Origin: an uncultured Lachnospiraceae bacterium
Lineage (GTDB): Bacteria > Bacillota > Clostridia > Lachnospirales > Lachnospiraceae
Assembly: GCA_958428365.1 (NCBI GenBank)
Contig: CAUAFT010000003.1
Location: 124,001 to 188,000, forward strand
Direction of reading: 5' to 3'
Length of the DNA: 64,000 nt
Positions 37,792-46,636 of the stretch are shown here, piece by piece. The notes beneath the pieces were generated by a model. It worked only from the letters and a program-made list of their open reading frames with translations, searched no databases and was not told the DNA's origin. Positions within the stretch are counted from its first letter, which is position 1. Each line of letters opens with the position of its first letter. The position numbers were made by a program, and so were the translations under genes.

Positions 37792-39846
37792 TTATTCATT
37801 GTCTAAGGGTTCATTCAATGCTTCACAGCCCGCCACTACGAATCTTCCGTCACGGATGATATCCTCTGTTGTTCCGTCAGATCTCATTACTGTAATAGCT
37901 CCAAGTTCATCGTAGGGAATTGTGATGTCCGTATGGCAGTTCAGATACGCTTTACTCATATCCTCTTTCCGAAGTATGGACACCTCGTTATCCCTTGCCA
38001 CGATTTCCTTTCCGTCGGGATTGAACACCGCATTTTCCTCCGCATGGGAATAGCAGGTATCTCCCACGGCAAAATGAGGTCCTGTCTTTTCCGCAATCAG
38101 AATCGGCAATTTTGCCGCGATGTCATATTTTCTTGCCATACGGTACGCTGTGGTATTCGTTCCAATGGCAAATTCGCCCATTGGGAGCGTATCGTGGTGC
38201 ATCAATACATTTTCGTGGATATATTTCCGGTTCTCTTCCTCTGTATCAAAATTCTTACAGGTATAATCCGTAATCATTCCGTCTTTGAAATCAATCTCCA
38301 GGTCTAAGAAATTCAACTCATTCAGATATACCTGCGACACATGAAGTTTTCCGGTGGTTCCTTTTAAAACCGGGGAAGTGAAGACTTCTCCCACCGGGAT
38401 ATTGACATCTGCCACGCAGTTTTCAAAAATAGTCTCTTTTGCCGGGTCTTTCAGGGAATAGAGGTTTACGGTCAGGTCCGTCTTATTCTCTCCGCAGCCC
38501 TGAATATGAACCTTTTCCCCCGTATCCAAAATGTCGATGATTTTCTGCTGCATATCCTGGTAGAGCTTATAGTCAAGGGTGTTAATCTTCACCGTCTCTT
38601 CAAAGATTTCCCCGAACTGCTCTCCAATGGTAGGAATCGGGTAGGCGATAATGGTGAAGCTGCGCTCATCTCCCCTGATATACTCGTTGGTAATCTGTCC
38701 CGACATGCTGGCATTGTAGACATTCAACTGCTGCTGTTTGTCACTGTAATGTGCATTTTCCTTTTTATTGATTGGTTCAAAGGGCTTCTCTCCAAAGATT
38801 TCAATCACCGCCGGACCCGCATGGACTGACGCCAGCTCTTTTTTCTTTTCAAAAGAATTACGAAGCACTTCCAGTCTCCGCTCCACGAACGCCTTATCGA
38901 GATAATACGCCTTATCGTCCTTGTGGTCGTACTCATATTGCTTATTGACTGACTTGGTATAGGCGTTCCGTTTTCCATGCCCTCTGTTAAAAAGCGACAG
39001 AGATGCGTCCCTTGCAATCGTAGGCTTTAATCCCATTTTTTCAAAATTCTGAATTGCCGCGCGTACCATACGTTCAAAACCGATTGGATAGTGAATCTGC
39101 ACCGTCTCTTTTTTCGATAAGTCCACGCCCAGGTTGACAAAACCGATACGATAGCCCTCCGTATAAGTATCTGCCATGGACTGGATTTTTTCTTCCTCCA
39201 TGGCATTTAAAAAGCGGGCAGTCTCTATCTCGCAATCGCTGATATATTCACCGTAACGGTAGAGATAACGGATATCGGATAAATCCGACTCCATCACAAT
39301 CTTTGTAAAGAAATCCAAAGACGGATCGATCATCTCCTGTACGTTGCGCTCCACAAAAATCTCGCTGTAATCATGGTAGAACCAATAGATGGTCTGCTCC
39401 ACCTCTTTTTTATCCACTTCGCCATCGGTCTCAAAGATGCCGTAGATTTCCACGAACAACTCGCAGAACATGGTAATCCATTCCCCGCGTCCCTCATAAG
39501 CATAACCGATACAGGCACGCAGATCCGTATATAAAAAGCTCAGGATACCGCCGAAATCCTCACCAAGTTTTTCCACGGCATAGGCAGGATCGGCATAACT
39601 TGTCTCATAATTTTCTTCTAAAATATCCTGATAAAAGGCTTGATTTCTCTGCTTTGCCGCCTCTATGGATTCGGAATCCAGAGAACCTTCCTCCTGCATC
39701 TTCAAGGTCTCATCCACCTTGATTAAAAATTCCGCAACATTTTTAAAATATGCCCTGTATTCTCCGCGGACACTCTCCTCTTTCGCAATCTGAAAAATCC
39801 GCTCCATGACTAAATCATGACGTTCTTTTTGTATTTCCAGTTCCAT
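37792..39846 (-). CDS. M29-family-like metallo-aminopeptidase with N-terminal extension
   Basis: A 684-aa cytoplasmic protein. The C-terminal part (about 350-684) resembles M29 aminopeptidases: candidate metal ligands are Glu in 'IPVGEVFTSPVLKGT', Glu in 'LPMGEFAIGTNTTAY', His in 'LIAEKTGPHFAVGDTCYSHAEENAVFN' (two stretches) and Asp in 'YLNCHTDITIPYDELG'. The first 350 residues are acidic, helix-rich, and not part of standard M29 enzymes (about 410 aa), so this is an enlarged clostridial form. Function: removal of N-terminal residues from peptides. Family assignment is by motif; the N-terminal role is unknown. Confidence 0.85.
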   Translation of the reverse strand: MELEIQKERHDLVMERIFQIAKEESVRGEYRAYFKNVAEFLIKVDETLKMQEEGSLDSESIEAAKQRNQAFYQDILEENYETSYADPAYAVEKLGEDFGGILSFLYTDLRACIGYAYEGRGEWITMFCELFVEIYGIFETDGEVDKKEVEQTIYWFYHDYSEIFVERNVQEMIDPSLDFFTKIVMESDLSDIRYLYRYGEYISDCEIETARFLNAMEEEKIQSMADTYTEGYRIGFVNLGVDLSKKETVQIHYPIGFERMVRAAIQNFEKMGLKPTIARDASLSLFNRGHGKRNAYTKSVNKQYEYDHKDDKAYYLDKAFVERRLEVLRNSFEKKKELASVHAGPAVIEIFGEKPFEPINKKENAHYSDKQQQLNVYNASMSGQITNEYIRGDERSFTIIAYPIPTIGEQFGEIFEETVKINTLDYKLYQDMQQKIIDILDTGEKVHIQGCGENKTDLTVNLYSLKDPAKETIFENCVADVNIPVGEVFTSPVLKGTTGKLHVSQVYLNELNFLDLEIDFKDGMITDYTCKNFDTEEENRKYIHENVLMHHDTLPMGEFAIGTNTTAYRMARKYDIAAKLPILIAEKTGPHFAVGDTCYSHAEENAVFNPDGKEIVARDNEVSILRKEDMSKAYLNCHTDITIPYDELGAITVMRSDGTTEDIIRDGRFVVAGCEALNEPLDNE

Positions 39847-39934
39847 ACCAGTTACCTCTTACATTCCATCTATCACATTTTCTGCCTAACATATAACGAC
39901 CCTGAGACTCCCAGCAGCTTCGCTGTTCCCCTCC

Positions 39935-40531
39935 TCAGGTCATATCATCCACAATATTTCCTTTTTCTACATTTTCATCAATAATAGTTTTCAGATATTC
40001 CCAGATGACTTCTGAACCTTCATGGGTTCTCTCATTACGCCCCATAACCTGAGATTTTTTCACGCCGTGCTCTCTCCAGGACTTTCCTCCTGACGCATTG
40101 TTCAAAAGCACAGGCTGTACATTGTCCAGCATCCTTGCGAACTTGGCTTCCGGAGTTTTCCGCTCTTCAAATTCATCCCAGAGGCTCCGGTATTCCTCCG
40201 CCTGATCCTCAGGCAGGATTGGAAAGATCCGCTCTGCCGCCGCTAACTCCCTTGCTCTTTTCGTCTCATTTCCAGCCGTATCGTAAGCATAGGTATCCCC
40301 TGCATCGATCTCTATGACGTCGTGCAAAAGCACCATCTTCATGGTCTTTAACACATCAATCGGCTCGTTGGCATATTCGGCAAGTGTAAAGCACATCAAC
40401 GCCAGATGCCAGGAATGCTCCGCATCGTCTTCTTTTCTCTCTCCGTTCGCAAGATAGGTCTGTCTTACGATGGACTTGATCTTGTCCAGCTCCAGAATGA
40501 ATTTCAGCTGCTGTTCTAATCGCTTCATCAT
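39935..40531 (-). CDS. HD-domain phosphohydrolase, YfbR-like
   Basis: A 198-aa HD hydrolase. The metal site is visible as His in 'DDAEHSWHLALMCF', the HD pair in 'MVLLHDVIEIDAGDTY' and a late Asp in 'FARMLDNVQPVLLN'. YfbR/YGK1-type members are 5'-deoxynucleotidases that dephosphorylate dNMPs, which would link it to thymidylate balance; oxetanocin A-type relatives are also possible. Start ATG at 40531 or one codon later. It lies 36 bp after the DUF6142 gene in a run of small genes. Confidence 0.88.
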   Translation of the reverse strand: MMKRLEQQLKFILELDKIKSIVRQTYLANGERKEDDAEHSWHLALMCFTLAEYANEPIDVLKTMKMVLLHDVIEIDAGDTYAYDTAGNETKRARELAAAERIFPILPEDQAEEYRSLWDEFEERKTPEAKFARMLDNVQPVLLNNASGGKSWREHGVKKSQVMGRNERTHEGSEVIWEYLKTIIDENVEKGNIVDDMT

Positions 40532-40567
40532 ATTGTTTCTCTCTTTCCATCGACTTTCATTCTTATG

Positions 40568-40900
40568 TTATAACAAAGATCCCAGAAGATACAGCGCAAT
40601 CCAGAGCACCGTCGCCACCGCCGACAACACAACTCCGGCATAGGGCAGGCTCCGAAAGGTATCCTTCTCCTGTACTGCCTGTACCGCCTCCACAAAGGAA
40701 GCCACGCCAATAAAGAGCGCCACGATCCCCACACTACCCAGGTAGCCGCCGCCATTACCTGCCATCCCCACCGCCTGTACGACCATAACAACCAGCAGGA
40801 TCAGCGAAAGAACGGCGCCCACGCAGGAGATGGCGCCTTTGGCAGATCTTTTCTTTTCCGTAAACTTATAACTTCTGTTTTTCCTGTTTTTTCTTCTCAT
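40568..40900 (-). CDS. DUF6142-like small membrane protein
   Basis: A 110-aa protein with a very basic start (MRRKNRKNRSYKFTEKKRS) and three hydrophobic helices ('GAVLSLILLVVMVVQAVGM', 'LGSVGIVALFIGVASFVEA', 'PYAGVVLSAVATVLWIALYLL'). It fits DUF6142, seen mainly in Lachnospiraceae, with unknown function. ATG at 40900 follows GGAG; the ORF opens earlier in another context. Its start overlaps the end of the VanZ gene by 35 bases. Confidence 0.75.
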   Translation of the reverse strand: MRRKNRKNRSYKFTEKKRSAKGAISCVGAVLSLILLVVMVVQAVGMAGNGGGYLGSVGIVALFIGVASFVEAVQAVQEKDTFRSLPYAGVVLSAVATVLWIALYLLGSLL

Positions 40901-41339
40901 TTCTCTCCATCCATTTTTTTGCCGCCAGAAAGCAGAGAAATCCAAGGCTGCCTCCCAGCGTATTCAGGATCATATCGTCCACATCAAAGCTCCCCACCTT
41001 GGAGAGAAGCTGTATACATTCAATCAGCAGACTAAATTCAAAGGACAATAGGGTTACATACAAAAAGCTGCGGTTTTTTCTGCTGAGCGTAGGCAGAAAA
41101 AAGCCAAACGGAAGAAACGCTGCGACATTTCCAAGCAGATTTACCATAACTGCCATCATTCCCAGTTTCTTCCGATACACAATAAATCTTCTGATCTCCA
41201 AAAACGGAATCAGATTATAGTGATAGCTTCCGGTGAGATTCGTCCTCCCCATGATTTCTGCAAAAAACAGAAAGTAACTCAGTAATAAGAGATATCCTCC
41301 AAAGAGAATCCACCTAAAACATAATTTCTTTTTTGTCAT
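40866..41339 (-). CDS. VanZ-family membrane protein
   Basis: A 157-aa, four-helix VanZ-like protein. Family marks are 'NLIPFLEIRRF' after the first helix, 'NLLGNVAAFLPFGFFLPTL', 'SLLIECIQLLSKVGSFDVDDMILNTLGGSLGF'. VanZ itself gives low-level teicoplanin resistance, but most members in gut Clostridia have no known role. It overlaps the small gene upstream by 26 bases and DUF6142 downstream by 35. A second VanZ protein is at 60862-61416. Confidence 0.9.
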   Translation of the reverse strand: MTKKKLCFRWILFGGYLLLLSYFLFFAEIMGRTNLTGSYHYNLIPFLEIRRFIVYRKKLGMMAVMVNLLGNVAAFLPFGFFLPTLSRKNRSFLYVTLLSFEFSLLIECIQLLSKVGSFDVDDMILNTLGGSLGFLCFLAAKKWMERNEKKKQEKQKL

Positions 41340-41466
41340 GTAACAAACGTGCCCCGCTTACAATTGCGATAATACCGCAGACTACTCCCGCCACCATCAT
41401 GATAATTCCCACGGTCAGGGCTCCAGCGCCACTGCGGCTCATTGTTTTATATGCTTTTTCGTTCAT
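41314..41466 (-). CDS. small single-pass membrane protein
   Basis: A 50-aa peptide (MNEKAYKTMSRSGAGALTVG, then one helix 'IIMMVAGVVCGIIAIVSGARLL' and a short basic tail). ATG at 41466 is seven bases after GGAGG; the upstream ATG two codons before is too close. It overlaps the VanZ start by 26 bases and follows pyrE by about 50 bp on the same strand. I do not recognise a family with a known function. Confidence 0.7.
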   Translation of the reverse strand: MNEKAYKTMSRSGAGALTVGIIMMVAGVVCGIIAIVSGARLLHDKKEIMF

Positions 41467-41516
41467 ATTCATTCCTCCAAATATTATTATGATCTCCTCA
41501 GATCCCATTACAGATC

Positions 41517-42200
41517 CTATGCCTTAACACCATACTCTTCATAGTATTGGTCAATCGCGGCTTTTAATGTATCATCGATGACAACTTTTCCATGGCACGG
41601 ACGGTTATATAGGTGTTCCACCACGTCTGCCATGGTCACGATGGCATTGGTGGGGAAACCGTAGATATCCTTCACTTCATCCAGGGCGGACTTTTTGCCT
41701 CCCTTGCCGACTTCCATGCGGTTCAAGGATACCATAAGTCCCACGATCTGAACATCTGCCGCTCCCTTTACCTTCGGCACAGTCTCTTCCATAGATTTAC
41801 CGGAGGTGGTTACATCCTCAATCATCACTACACGGTCGCCGTCCTGTAATTTACTGCCGAGGAAGCTTCCTTTATCTGCTCCGTGATCCTTCTCTTCCTT
41901 GCGGTCTGAGCAGTAACGGATCTCTTTTCCATATAAATCACTGTATGCCATGGCAGTCACTACTGCCAGCGGGATTCCCTTATAAGCCGGTCCGAATAAC
42001 ACATCAAAATCATCTCCATAGTGTTCGTGAATCGCCTTTGCGTAATATTCTCCCAGTCTGCGGAGCTGGCTTCCGGTTACATAGGCTCCTGCGTTCATGA
42101 AAAACGGGGACTTTCTGCCGCTCTTTAAGGTGAACTCACCGAACTTCAAGACGTCGCTCTCCACCATAAATTCTATAAATTCCTGCTTGTATTGCTCCAT
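41517..42200 (-). CDS. pyrE: orotate phosphoribosyltransferase
   Basis: Joins orotate and PRPP to OMP in pyrimidine synthesis. The 227-aa protein has the PRPP-binding 'VVMIEDVTTSGKSMEETV' (type I PRTase motif with acidic pair), 'GPAYKGIPLAVVTAMAY' and 'FTLKSGRKSPFFMNAGAY'. It is separate from the pyrCFKD cluster at 48.5-52.5 kb in this window, so the pathway is split. AGGAGG lies 12 bp before the ATG, a longer gap than usual. Confidence 0.97.
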   Translation of the reverse strand: MEQYKQEFIEFMVESDVLKFGEFTLKSGRKSPFFMNAGAYVTGSQLRRLGEYYAKAIHEHYGDDFDVLFGPAYKGIPLAVVTAMAYSDLYGKEIRYCSDRKEEKDHGADKGSFLGSKLQDGDRVVMIEDVTTSGKSMEETVPKVKGAADVQIVGLMVSLNRMEVGKGGKKSALDEVKDIYGFPTNAIVTMADVVEHLYNRPCHGKVVIDDTLKAAIDQYYEEYGVKA

Positions 42201-42323
42201 TTTATCTTAAAACCTCCTGTTTGTGCGGCTTCCCGCCTTTTGTCTATTCTCAAAATGCTCTGCTGCGCACTTTTTATACATTGCCATTACAGGCTTTATC
42301 CATTTGTAACTCCTGTCTATATA

Positions 42324-42358
42324 AAAATAGGAAGGACTCTAAATATCTTCCCTATTTT
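42324..42358 (-). terminator. hairpin terminator upstream of pyrE
   Basis: AAAATAGGGAAG/CTTCCTATTTT, with T-rich flank on the reverse strand; it separates the TA remnant from pyrE. Confidence 0.6.
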
Positions 42359-42478
42359 ACCATAAAATTTTATTAGATTCAATCTGTATTTGCGTGCTGC
42401 TCATACTGTTTATGTAGAGTTATAATTGATGTGTGAATCCAGATAGAGAGAAAACTATTCCCTCTTTCCTTGTCAACC

Positions 42479-42509
42479 AAAAAGCAGCAAACCATATAGA
42501 TTTACTGCT
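42479..42509 (-). terminator. terminator of the phd-parE remnant
   Basis: Reverse strand AGCAGTAAA pairs with TTTGCTGCT (9 bp), then TTTTGG, about 20 bp after the parE stop. Confidence 0.65.
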
Positions 42510-42528
42510 CATGTGAATCTTTATTCAG

Positions 42529-42708
42529 TTATAAATGTCTGTCCGTATCTCTTGCAGCATACATCAGGCGGCGTACTTCCATCACATCATCAATCAGGCG
42601 TAATGCTGCGGTCTCATTCTTTAAAACATTGGCAATGTAATTCGCTGTGCTGATTAAATCCTGCTCAAATATCGGCAAATACCTAAGCTGATAGGATCTA
42701 TTTTCCAT
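42529..42708 (-). pseudogene. ParE/RelE-family toxin with internal deletion
   Basis: A 59-aa frame starting MENRSYQLRYLPIFEQDLIS and running 'TANYIANVLKNETAALRLIDDV', which is the normal ParE N-terminal helix pair. It then jumps to 'VMEVRRLMYAARDTDRHL', which is the normal ParE C-terminal end. Functional ParE proteins are about 95-105 aa; the central beta-sheet of roughly 40 residues is missing with the frame kept. It overlaps the antitoxin gene by 11 bases as usual for these pairs. I infer an inactive toxin made by an in-frame deletion. Confidence 0.75.
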
Positions 42709-42958
42709 GTACCGCACTCCTTACATTACCAAAAACTGTTTCATGGGAAAGCCTTTCTTCTGTCATTGCCGCCTGTCTGTCAGCTTCATCAAGTTTCATT
42801 TCAATGCTGTCTGTCAGGCTTGCATATTCTTCCAGGCTTAATACGACCATTGCGCCATACCCATTTTTAGTAAGATAAACAGGTTTTCCACTGTTTACAA
42901 TGCTTTCAATCTCTGGAAATTTATTTCTTAGGTCAGAAACAGGGCGGATTTGTATCAT
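42698..42958 (-). CDS. Phd/YefM-family antitoxin
   Basis: An 86-aa DNA-binding antitoxin: 'IQIRPVSDLRNKFPEIESIVNSGKPVYLTKNGYGAMVVLSLEEYASL' is a full Phd/YefM N-terminal fold, followed by an acidic toxin-binding tail. AAAGGAG lies nine bases before the ATG at 42958. It normally represses its own operon and neutralises ParE; here the toxin behind it is deleted, so it may survive as a regulator or an anti-addiction factor against related toxins. Confidence 0.88.
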   Translation of the reverse strand: MIQIRPVSDLRNKFPEIESIVNSGKPVYLTKNGYGAMVVLSLEEYASLTDSIEMKLDEADRQAAMTEERLSHETVFGNVRSAVHGK

Positions 42959-43125
42959 GTTCAAGCACTCCTTTCATATCATTTATTCTATCCTGATTTT
43001 ATCAGAATATTATCACAAAAAACAATGCTTTCTACCAGTTTATTTTTTTCGGCAGCCGAATGAAAAATCCACCCTGTATACGATGTGGATTGGATACGCC
43101 GGATCCCTGACTGTCTTTTTTGATT

Positions 43126-44124
43126 TCAGCTATTCCGATTTATGTAAGCCGCTCCACCATATACAGCCGACATTGGTATTTCTTCTAATGACTTGTCCAA
43201 GGCTTTGATTTCATTCTGGGTTAGTTCTATATCCGCTGCACCAGCATTTTCCTTTAAACGGATCTGTTTTGTTGTCCCTGGAATCGGTACAAGCTGCGGA
43301 TTTTTACACATCATCCATGCAAGCGATATTTGTGCGGAAGTAGCATTTTTTTCTTTTGCAAAATCAGCCAGAAGCCGTAACAGATCTTGATTTTTTTCTT
43401 CTGCCTCTGCGGTAAACTGCGGCATATTACTTCTGTAATCGGTCTTGCTGTCAAAATTGTCATTTTTTCCATAAGCGCCGCTTAAATATCCGTTTGCCAT
43501 AGGAGAAAAGGCAACAAATCCGATATTCAGTTCTGCTAATACCGGAAACAGCTCTTCATACCATCTTGCCATCATAGAATAACGATTTTGAATTGCCGTA
43601 AGCGGGCAAACCGCATGAGCTTTTCGTATCACTTCCTCATTTGCTTCCGAAATTCCCCAATGTGTTACTTTCCCTTCTTTTATCAGTTCCAAAATCGTTC
43701 CCGCCACTTCTTCCGCAGGAACATCCGGATCGATCCTGTGCTGATAATACAAATCAATATGATCTGTGTTCAAACGTTTTAGACTTCCCTCCACCGAAGA
43801 ACGGATCGTTTCCGGGCGGCTGTCGAGCAGCATATGATCCCCCTGCATTTTGATACCGAATTTTGTTGCAATCACCACATGATCACGCACATCTTTCAAC
43901 GCTTCTCCCACCAGCTCTTCATTATTAGATATTGTTCCATCCGCAAATGTTCCCACATATCTTTCCGCTGTATCAAAAAATGTATATCCCATTTCATAAG
44001 CATCTCTGATAAATCGAACTGCTTTCGCTTTCTCCATAGGTGCACCATACGCATGGGAAAGTCCCATACATCCAAGTCCTACCGCACTGACTTCCAGATC
44101 TTTACCTAAAGTCCTCTGTTTCAT
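43126..44124 (-). CDS. aldo/keto reductase
   Basis: A 332-aa NADPH-dependent oxidoreductase with a TIM-barrel fold. The catalytic tetrad is visible: Asp in 'TFFDTAERYVG', Tyr in the same stretch, Lys in 'VIATKFGIKM', His in 'DLYYQHRIDPDVP'. The family signature 'GLGCMGLSHAYG' and 'LVPIPGTTKQIRLKENAGA' (cofactor site) mark the YakC/AKR13-like group. ATG at 44124 has GGAGG upstream. It is last in a run of redox genes read from about 47.4 kb. Substrate unknown. Confidence 0.93.
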   Translation of the reverse strand: MKQRTLGKDLEVSAVGLGCMGLSHAYGAPMEKAKAVRFIRDAYEMGYTFFDTAERYVGTFADGTISNNEELVGEALKDVRDHVVIATKFGIKMQGDHMLLDSRPETIRSSVEGSLKRLNTDHIDLYYQHRIDPDVPAEEVAGTILELIKEGKVTHWGISEANEEVIRKAHAVCPLTAIQNRYSMMARWYEELFPVLAELNIGFVAFSPMANGYLSGAYGKNDNFDSKTDYRSNMPQFTAEAEEKNQDLLRLLADFAKEKNATSAQISLAWMMCKNPQLVPIPGTTKQIRLKENAGAADIELTQNEIKALDKSLEEIPMSAVYGGAAYINRNS

Positions 44125-44138
44125 TTGATTTCCTCCAC

Positions 44139-44969
44139 TTATTTTTCCTGTGCAAAAAGCCATCCCATTATAGTTTCATCCTGTGCAAATAAGCCTCCGC
44201 CACCATGTTCATTATTTACTCCCTTAGAAGTAAAATACTCATGATTTTTCACGTCAAGCACCAGCAGCTTATCTATCTCCGATTCAGATAATCCTTGTTT
44301 TTTATATAAATCATGTATTTCTTCATACGCAATTTTGGTCGGCTCAGAACCATAATATTCATCATTTTCTCCGATTGCAAAATAGATGGGCACACGATTC
44401 TCCACAACGGCTGCATAGTCTCCATCCCATTTTGAGCTGCAATGCAAATATGCTGTAAAAAGCTCCGGTGCCTTTTCGAGTACAAGCGGCATGGTCTCTC
44501 CGCCGCCGGAATATCCATTTGCATATACTTTTGACGTATCAATATTGTAGTATTTTATTAAGAATCTCACTAATTCAACCGTCTTATTCGCGGAGGTTTC
44601 TCCCCAATCGTCAAGCTGGGGCGCCGCAATAATCATTTGTTCATTATATTTTTGCGCCTCAAAAGCAAATTCTTCTGACTGTAGATTTGCTCCTACACCT
44701 TGAAAATACAAACCCTCATATCCCGGCAAGGTCACATACAATGCGAATGGTACGCTTCCGTCATAGCTGTCCGGTACATAAATATGGTAATGAATATCTC
44801 CCACGCTATCAACATGGAGAACATTATCCATCTGAAAGCCTCTGTATCCTTCTGAGCCTTCTATTACGCTCTGCTGCTTTTGAGTGTCATTCGTGCCTTC
44901 TGTGCCAGACGCGCCGCATCCGGTCAATGACAAAATTATTATCACAGACAGCAACATTGCAATCTTCAT
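44139..44969 (-). CDS. exported alpha/beta-hydrolase lipoprotein
   Basis: A 276-aa lipoprotein (signal peptide ending ILSLTGC) with an esterase-type hydrolase domain. 'VYANGYSGGGETMPLVL' holds the nucleophile Ser in G-x-S-x-G; 'YFAIGENDEYYG' gives the Asp and 'GVNNEHGGGGLFAQ' the likely His. It resembles prolyl-oligopeptidase/poly-ester depolymerase-like esterases that act outside the cell. It abuts the next aldo/keto reductase gene (stop at 44970). The substrate cannot be told. Confidence 0.85.
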   Translation of the reverse strand: MKIAMLLSVIIILSLTGCGASGTEGTNDTQKQQSVIEGSEGYRGFQMDNVLHVDSVGDIHYHIYVPDSYDGSVPFALYVTLPGYEGLYFQGVGANLQSEEFAFEAQKYNEQMIIAAPQLDDWGETSANKTVELVRFLIKYYNIDTSKVYANGYSGGGETMPLVLEKAPELFTAYLHCSSKWDGDYAAVVENRVPIYFAIGENDEYYGSEPTKIAYEEIHDLYKKQGLSESEIDKLLVLDVKNHEYFTSKGVNNEHGGGGLFAQDETIMGWLFAQEK

Positions 44970-45815
44970 CTATTTCTGCTCATCTACAGGCGGAACCATA
45001 CCTACATACTGTTCCAACAGTTCCGGTGTGCTGTGATAATAACGCTTCTGCTGATCTAAAGCGGTAATCTTCTCCATTTCTTCATCTGTCAGAGCAAAAT
45101 CAAACAGTGCAAAATTATCCCTGATATGTGCCGGATTTTTAGAACCCGGAATTACAATATTACCTGCCTGAATATGCCAGCGAAGAATTATCTGCGCCGC
45201 ACTCTTTCCGTATTTTCGTCCCAGTTCCGTAAATATCGACTCCTGCATCAGCCCTGCATCGCCATGTCCCAAAGGATACCATGCCTGAATATAGATATTT
45301 TCCTGTGCTAAAAACTCTTTTAACTCTTTTTCCTGAGAATATGGGTGTACCTCCGTCTGCAAGACTGCTGGTTTAATCTCACAAACAGCTAAAATCTCCT
45401 TTATCTGCTCTATCGTAAAGTTGGAAAGTCCGATTACACGCACCTTACCTTCCTTGTAAGCCTTTTCCATCAGGTGATAACCAGCGATATAATTACCTGC
45501 GGGCTGGTGGATCAAAAGCAAATCAATGTAATCTGTATCCAGTCGCTCCAACGTTTTCTCCACAGCGTCTGCCTGCTCATAAAAGCTCGGCCAGATCTTT
45601 GTCTCAAGAAAAATCTCCTCTCTTTGCAGACCTGATTTTTTCATAGCACGACCCACAGCTCTCTCATTCAGATAAGCGTTGGCTGTATCAATCAGACGAT
45701 ATCCATCTGCAAGAGCGCTTACTACTGATCTTTCAGCCTCATCCGGTTCTAAAAGAAATGTTCCTATTCCTGCCATTGGCATTTTTACATCATTGTTTAA
45801 TGTTGCGTATTCCAT
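44970..45815 (-). CDS. aldo/keto reductase, 2,5-diketo-gluconate reductase type
   Basis: A 281-aa AKR. The tetrad is Asp in 'RLIDTANAYLNERAVG', Tyr in the same segment, Lys in 'FLETKIWPSFY' and His in 'DLLLIHQPAGNY'. 'GIGTFLLEP' and 'IVIPGSKNPAHIRDNFALFDF' are the start and cofactor segments of the DkgA-like group. It abuts the hydrolase gene and follows a flavodoxin lipoprotein gene. These genes form a probable redox/detoxification operon with the divergent LysR regulator. Confidence 0.93.
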   Translation of the reverse strand: MEYATLNNDVKMPMAGIGTFLLEPDEAERSVVSALADGYRLIDTANAYLNERAVGRAMKKSGLQREEIFLETKIWPSFYEQADAVEKTLERLDTDYIDLLLIHQPAGNYIAGYHLMEKAYKEGKVRVIGLSNFTIEQIKEILAVCEIKPAVLQTEVHPYSQEKELKEFLAQENIYIQAWYPLGHGDAGLMQESIFTELGRKYGKSAAQIILRWHIQAGNIVIPGSKNPAHIRDNFALFDFALTDEEMEKITALDQQKRYYHSTPELLEQYVGMVPPVDEQK

Positions 45816-45886
45816 GCTTCATTACCTCCATCTTTTATATGATAATTTTAAAATGTGCCTTTATCTGTTTATTCTTCTTTGCATAA

Positions 45887-46552
45887 TTACAGCCCCAATT
45901 CATCTGCCCATGCTGCCACATCTTCTGTAGATGCACCGGAAGAAAATCTCTGTCCTTCCTGCCAGTCTCCTGTTCCTGCCATTTCTTCCAGCAATGATCC
46001 ACTTTCTCCCATGCCGGAAGATGCAGAAGTTGCAAAAGGTATTACTGTTTTTCCAGTAAAGTCATTGTTTGTCACAAATTCGTTGACCGGCCATGCAGCA
46101 ATGCCCCACCAGATTGGATAACCGATGAAGACCGTACTGTACTCATCCCAATTCTCTACACTATCCTGCGTAAGAGGAATATTACGCAGAGCTTCATCGT
46201 CATGCTCTTTATTTACGCGGCTTCCATCTTCTGTCCAGTCCAGATCCTCGTCTGTGTATGGGGTTTGAGGGATCAGTTCAAATGTATCTGCATTTAATGT
46301 ATCTGCAATATCTTTTGCTACTCTCTCTGTATTGCCTGATGCCGAATAATAAACAACTAAGATTTTGTTTTCCGCAGTTCTATCTGCATCTGTACTCTCA
46401 GAACCGTTTGTATCTGCATCAGTTGCTTCTGAGCTTTCTGTTGCCTCTTTCGCATCAGTATCTGTGTCAGTATTGCTGCCCTGTGCATTTCCACACGCTG
46501 TAAGCCCCAATACCAATAAGCTGCTTAAAAATAATGCTGTAATTTTCTTCAT
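45887..46552 (-). CDS. flavodoxin-domain lipoprotein
   Basis: A 221-aa lipoprotein (signal peptide ending LGLTAC) with an Asp/Thr/Ser-rich spacer (about 24-62) and then a flavodoxin domain. 'KILVVYYSASGNTERVAKDIAD' is the FMN phosphate loop (S-x-S/T-G-N-T), and 'FIGYPIWWGIAAWPVNEFV' the second loop contacting the flavin ring. It would sit outside the membrane and carry electrons, or act as a reductase. It is next to the EFR1 flavodoxin-ferredoxin protein and two aldo/keto reductases. Confidence 0.9.
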   Translation of the reverse strand: MKKITALFLSSLLVLGLTACGNAQGSNTDTDTDAKEATESSEATDADTNGSESTDADRTAENKILVVYYSASGNTERVAKDIADTLNADTFELIPQTPYTDEDLDWTEDGSRVNKEHDDEALRNIPLTQDSVENWDEYSTVFIGYPIWWGIAAWPVNEFVTNNDFTGKTVIPFATSASSGMGESGSLLEEMAGTGDWQEGQRFSSGASTEDVAAWADELGL

Positions 46553-46636
46553 GTTGTTTCCATCCTTTCGTTTTTTGTTTTTCTATTTGTTACTTTGTTC
46601 TTTCCAGAAATCAATAGCTTCATCCAGCCATCCTTG

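Larger units (their letters stand above)
42201..42528. other. intergenic stretch with two terminators, no gene seen
   Basis: This 328-bp gap between pyrE and the parE remnant is AT-rich. It holds the two terminators listed separately and a small hairpin GGC-GGGAA-GCC near 42230. No ORF with a ribosome-binding site and no clear pyrE promoter with both boxes could be found. Confidence 0.5.
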
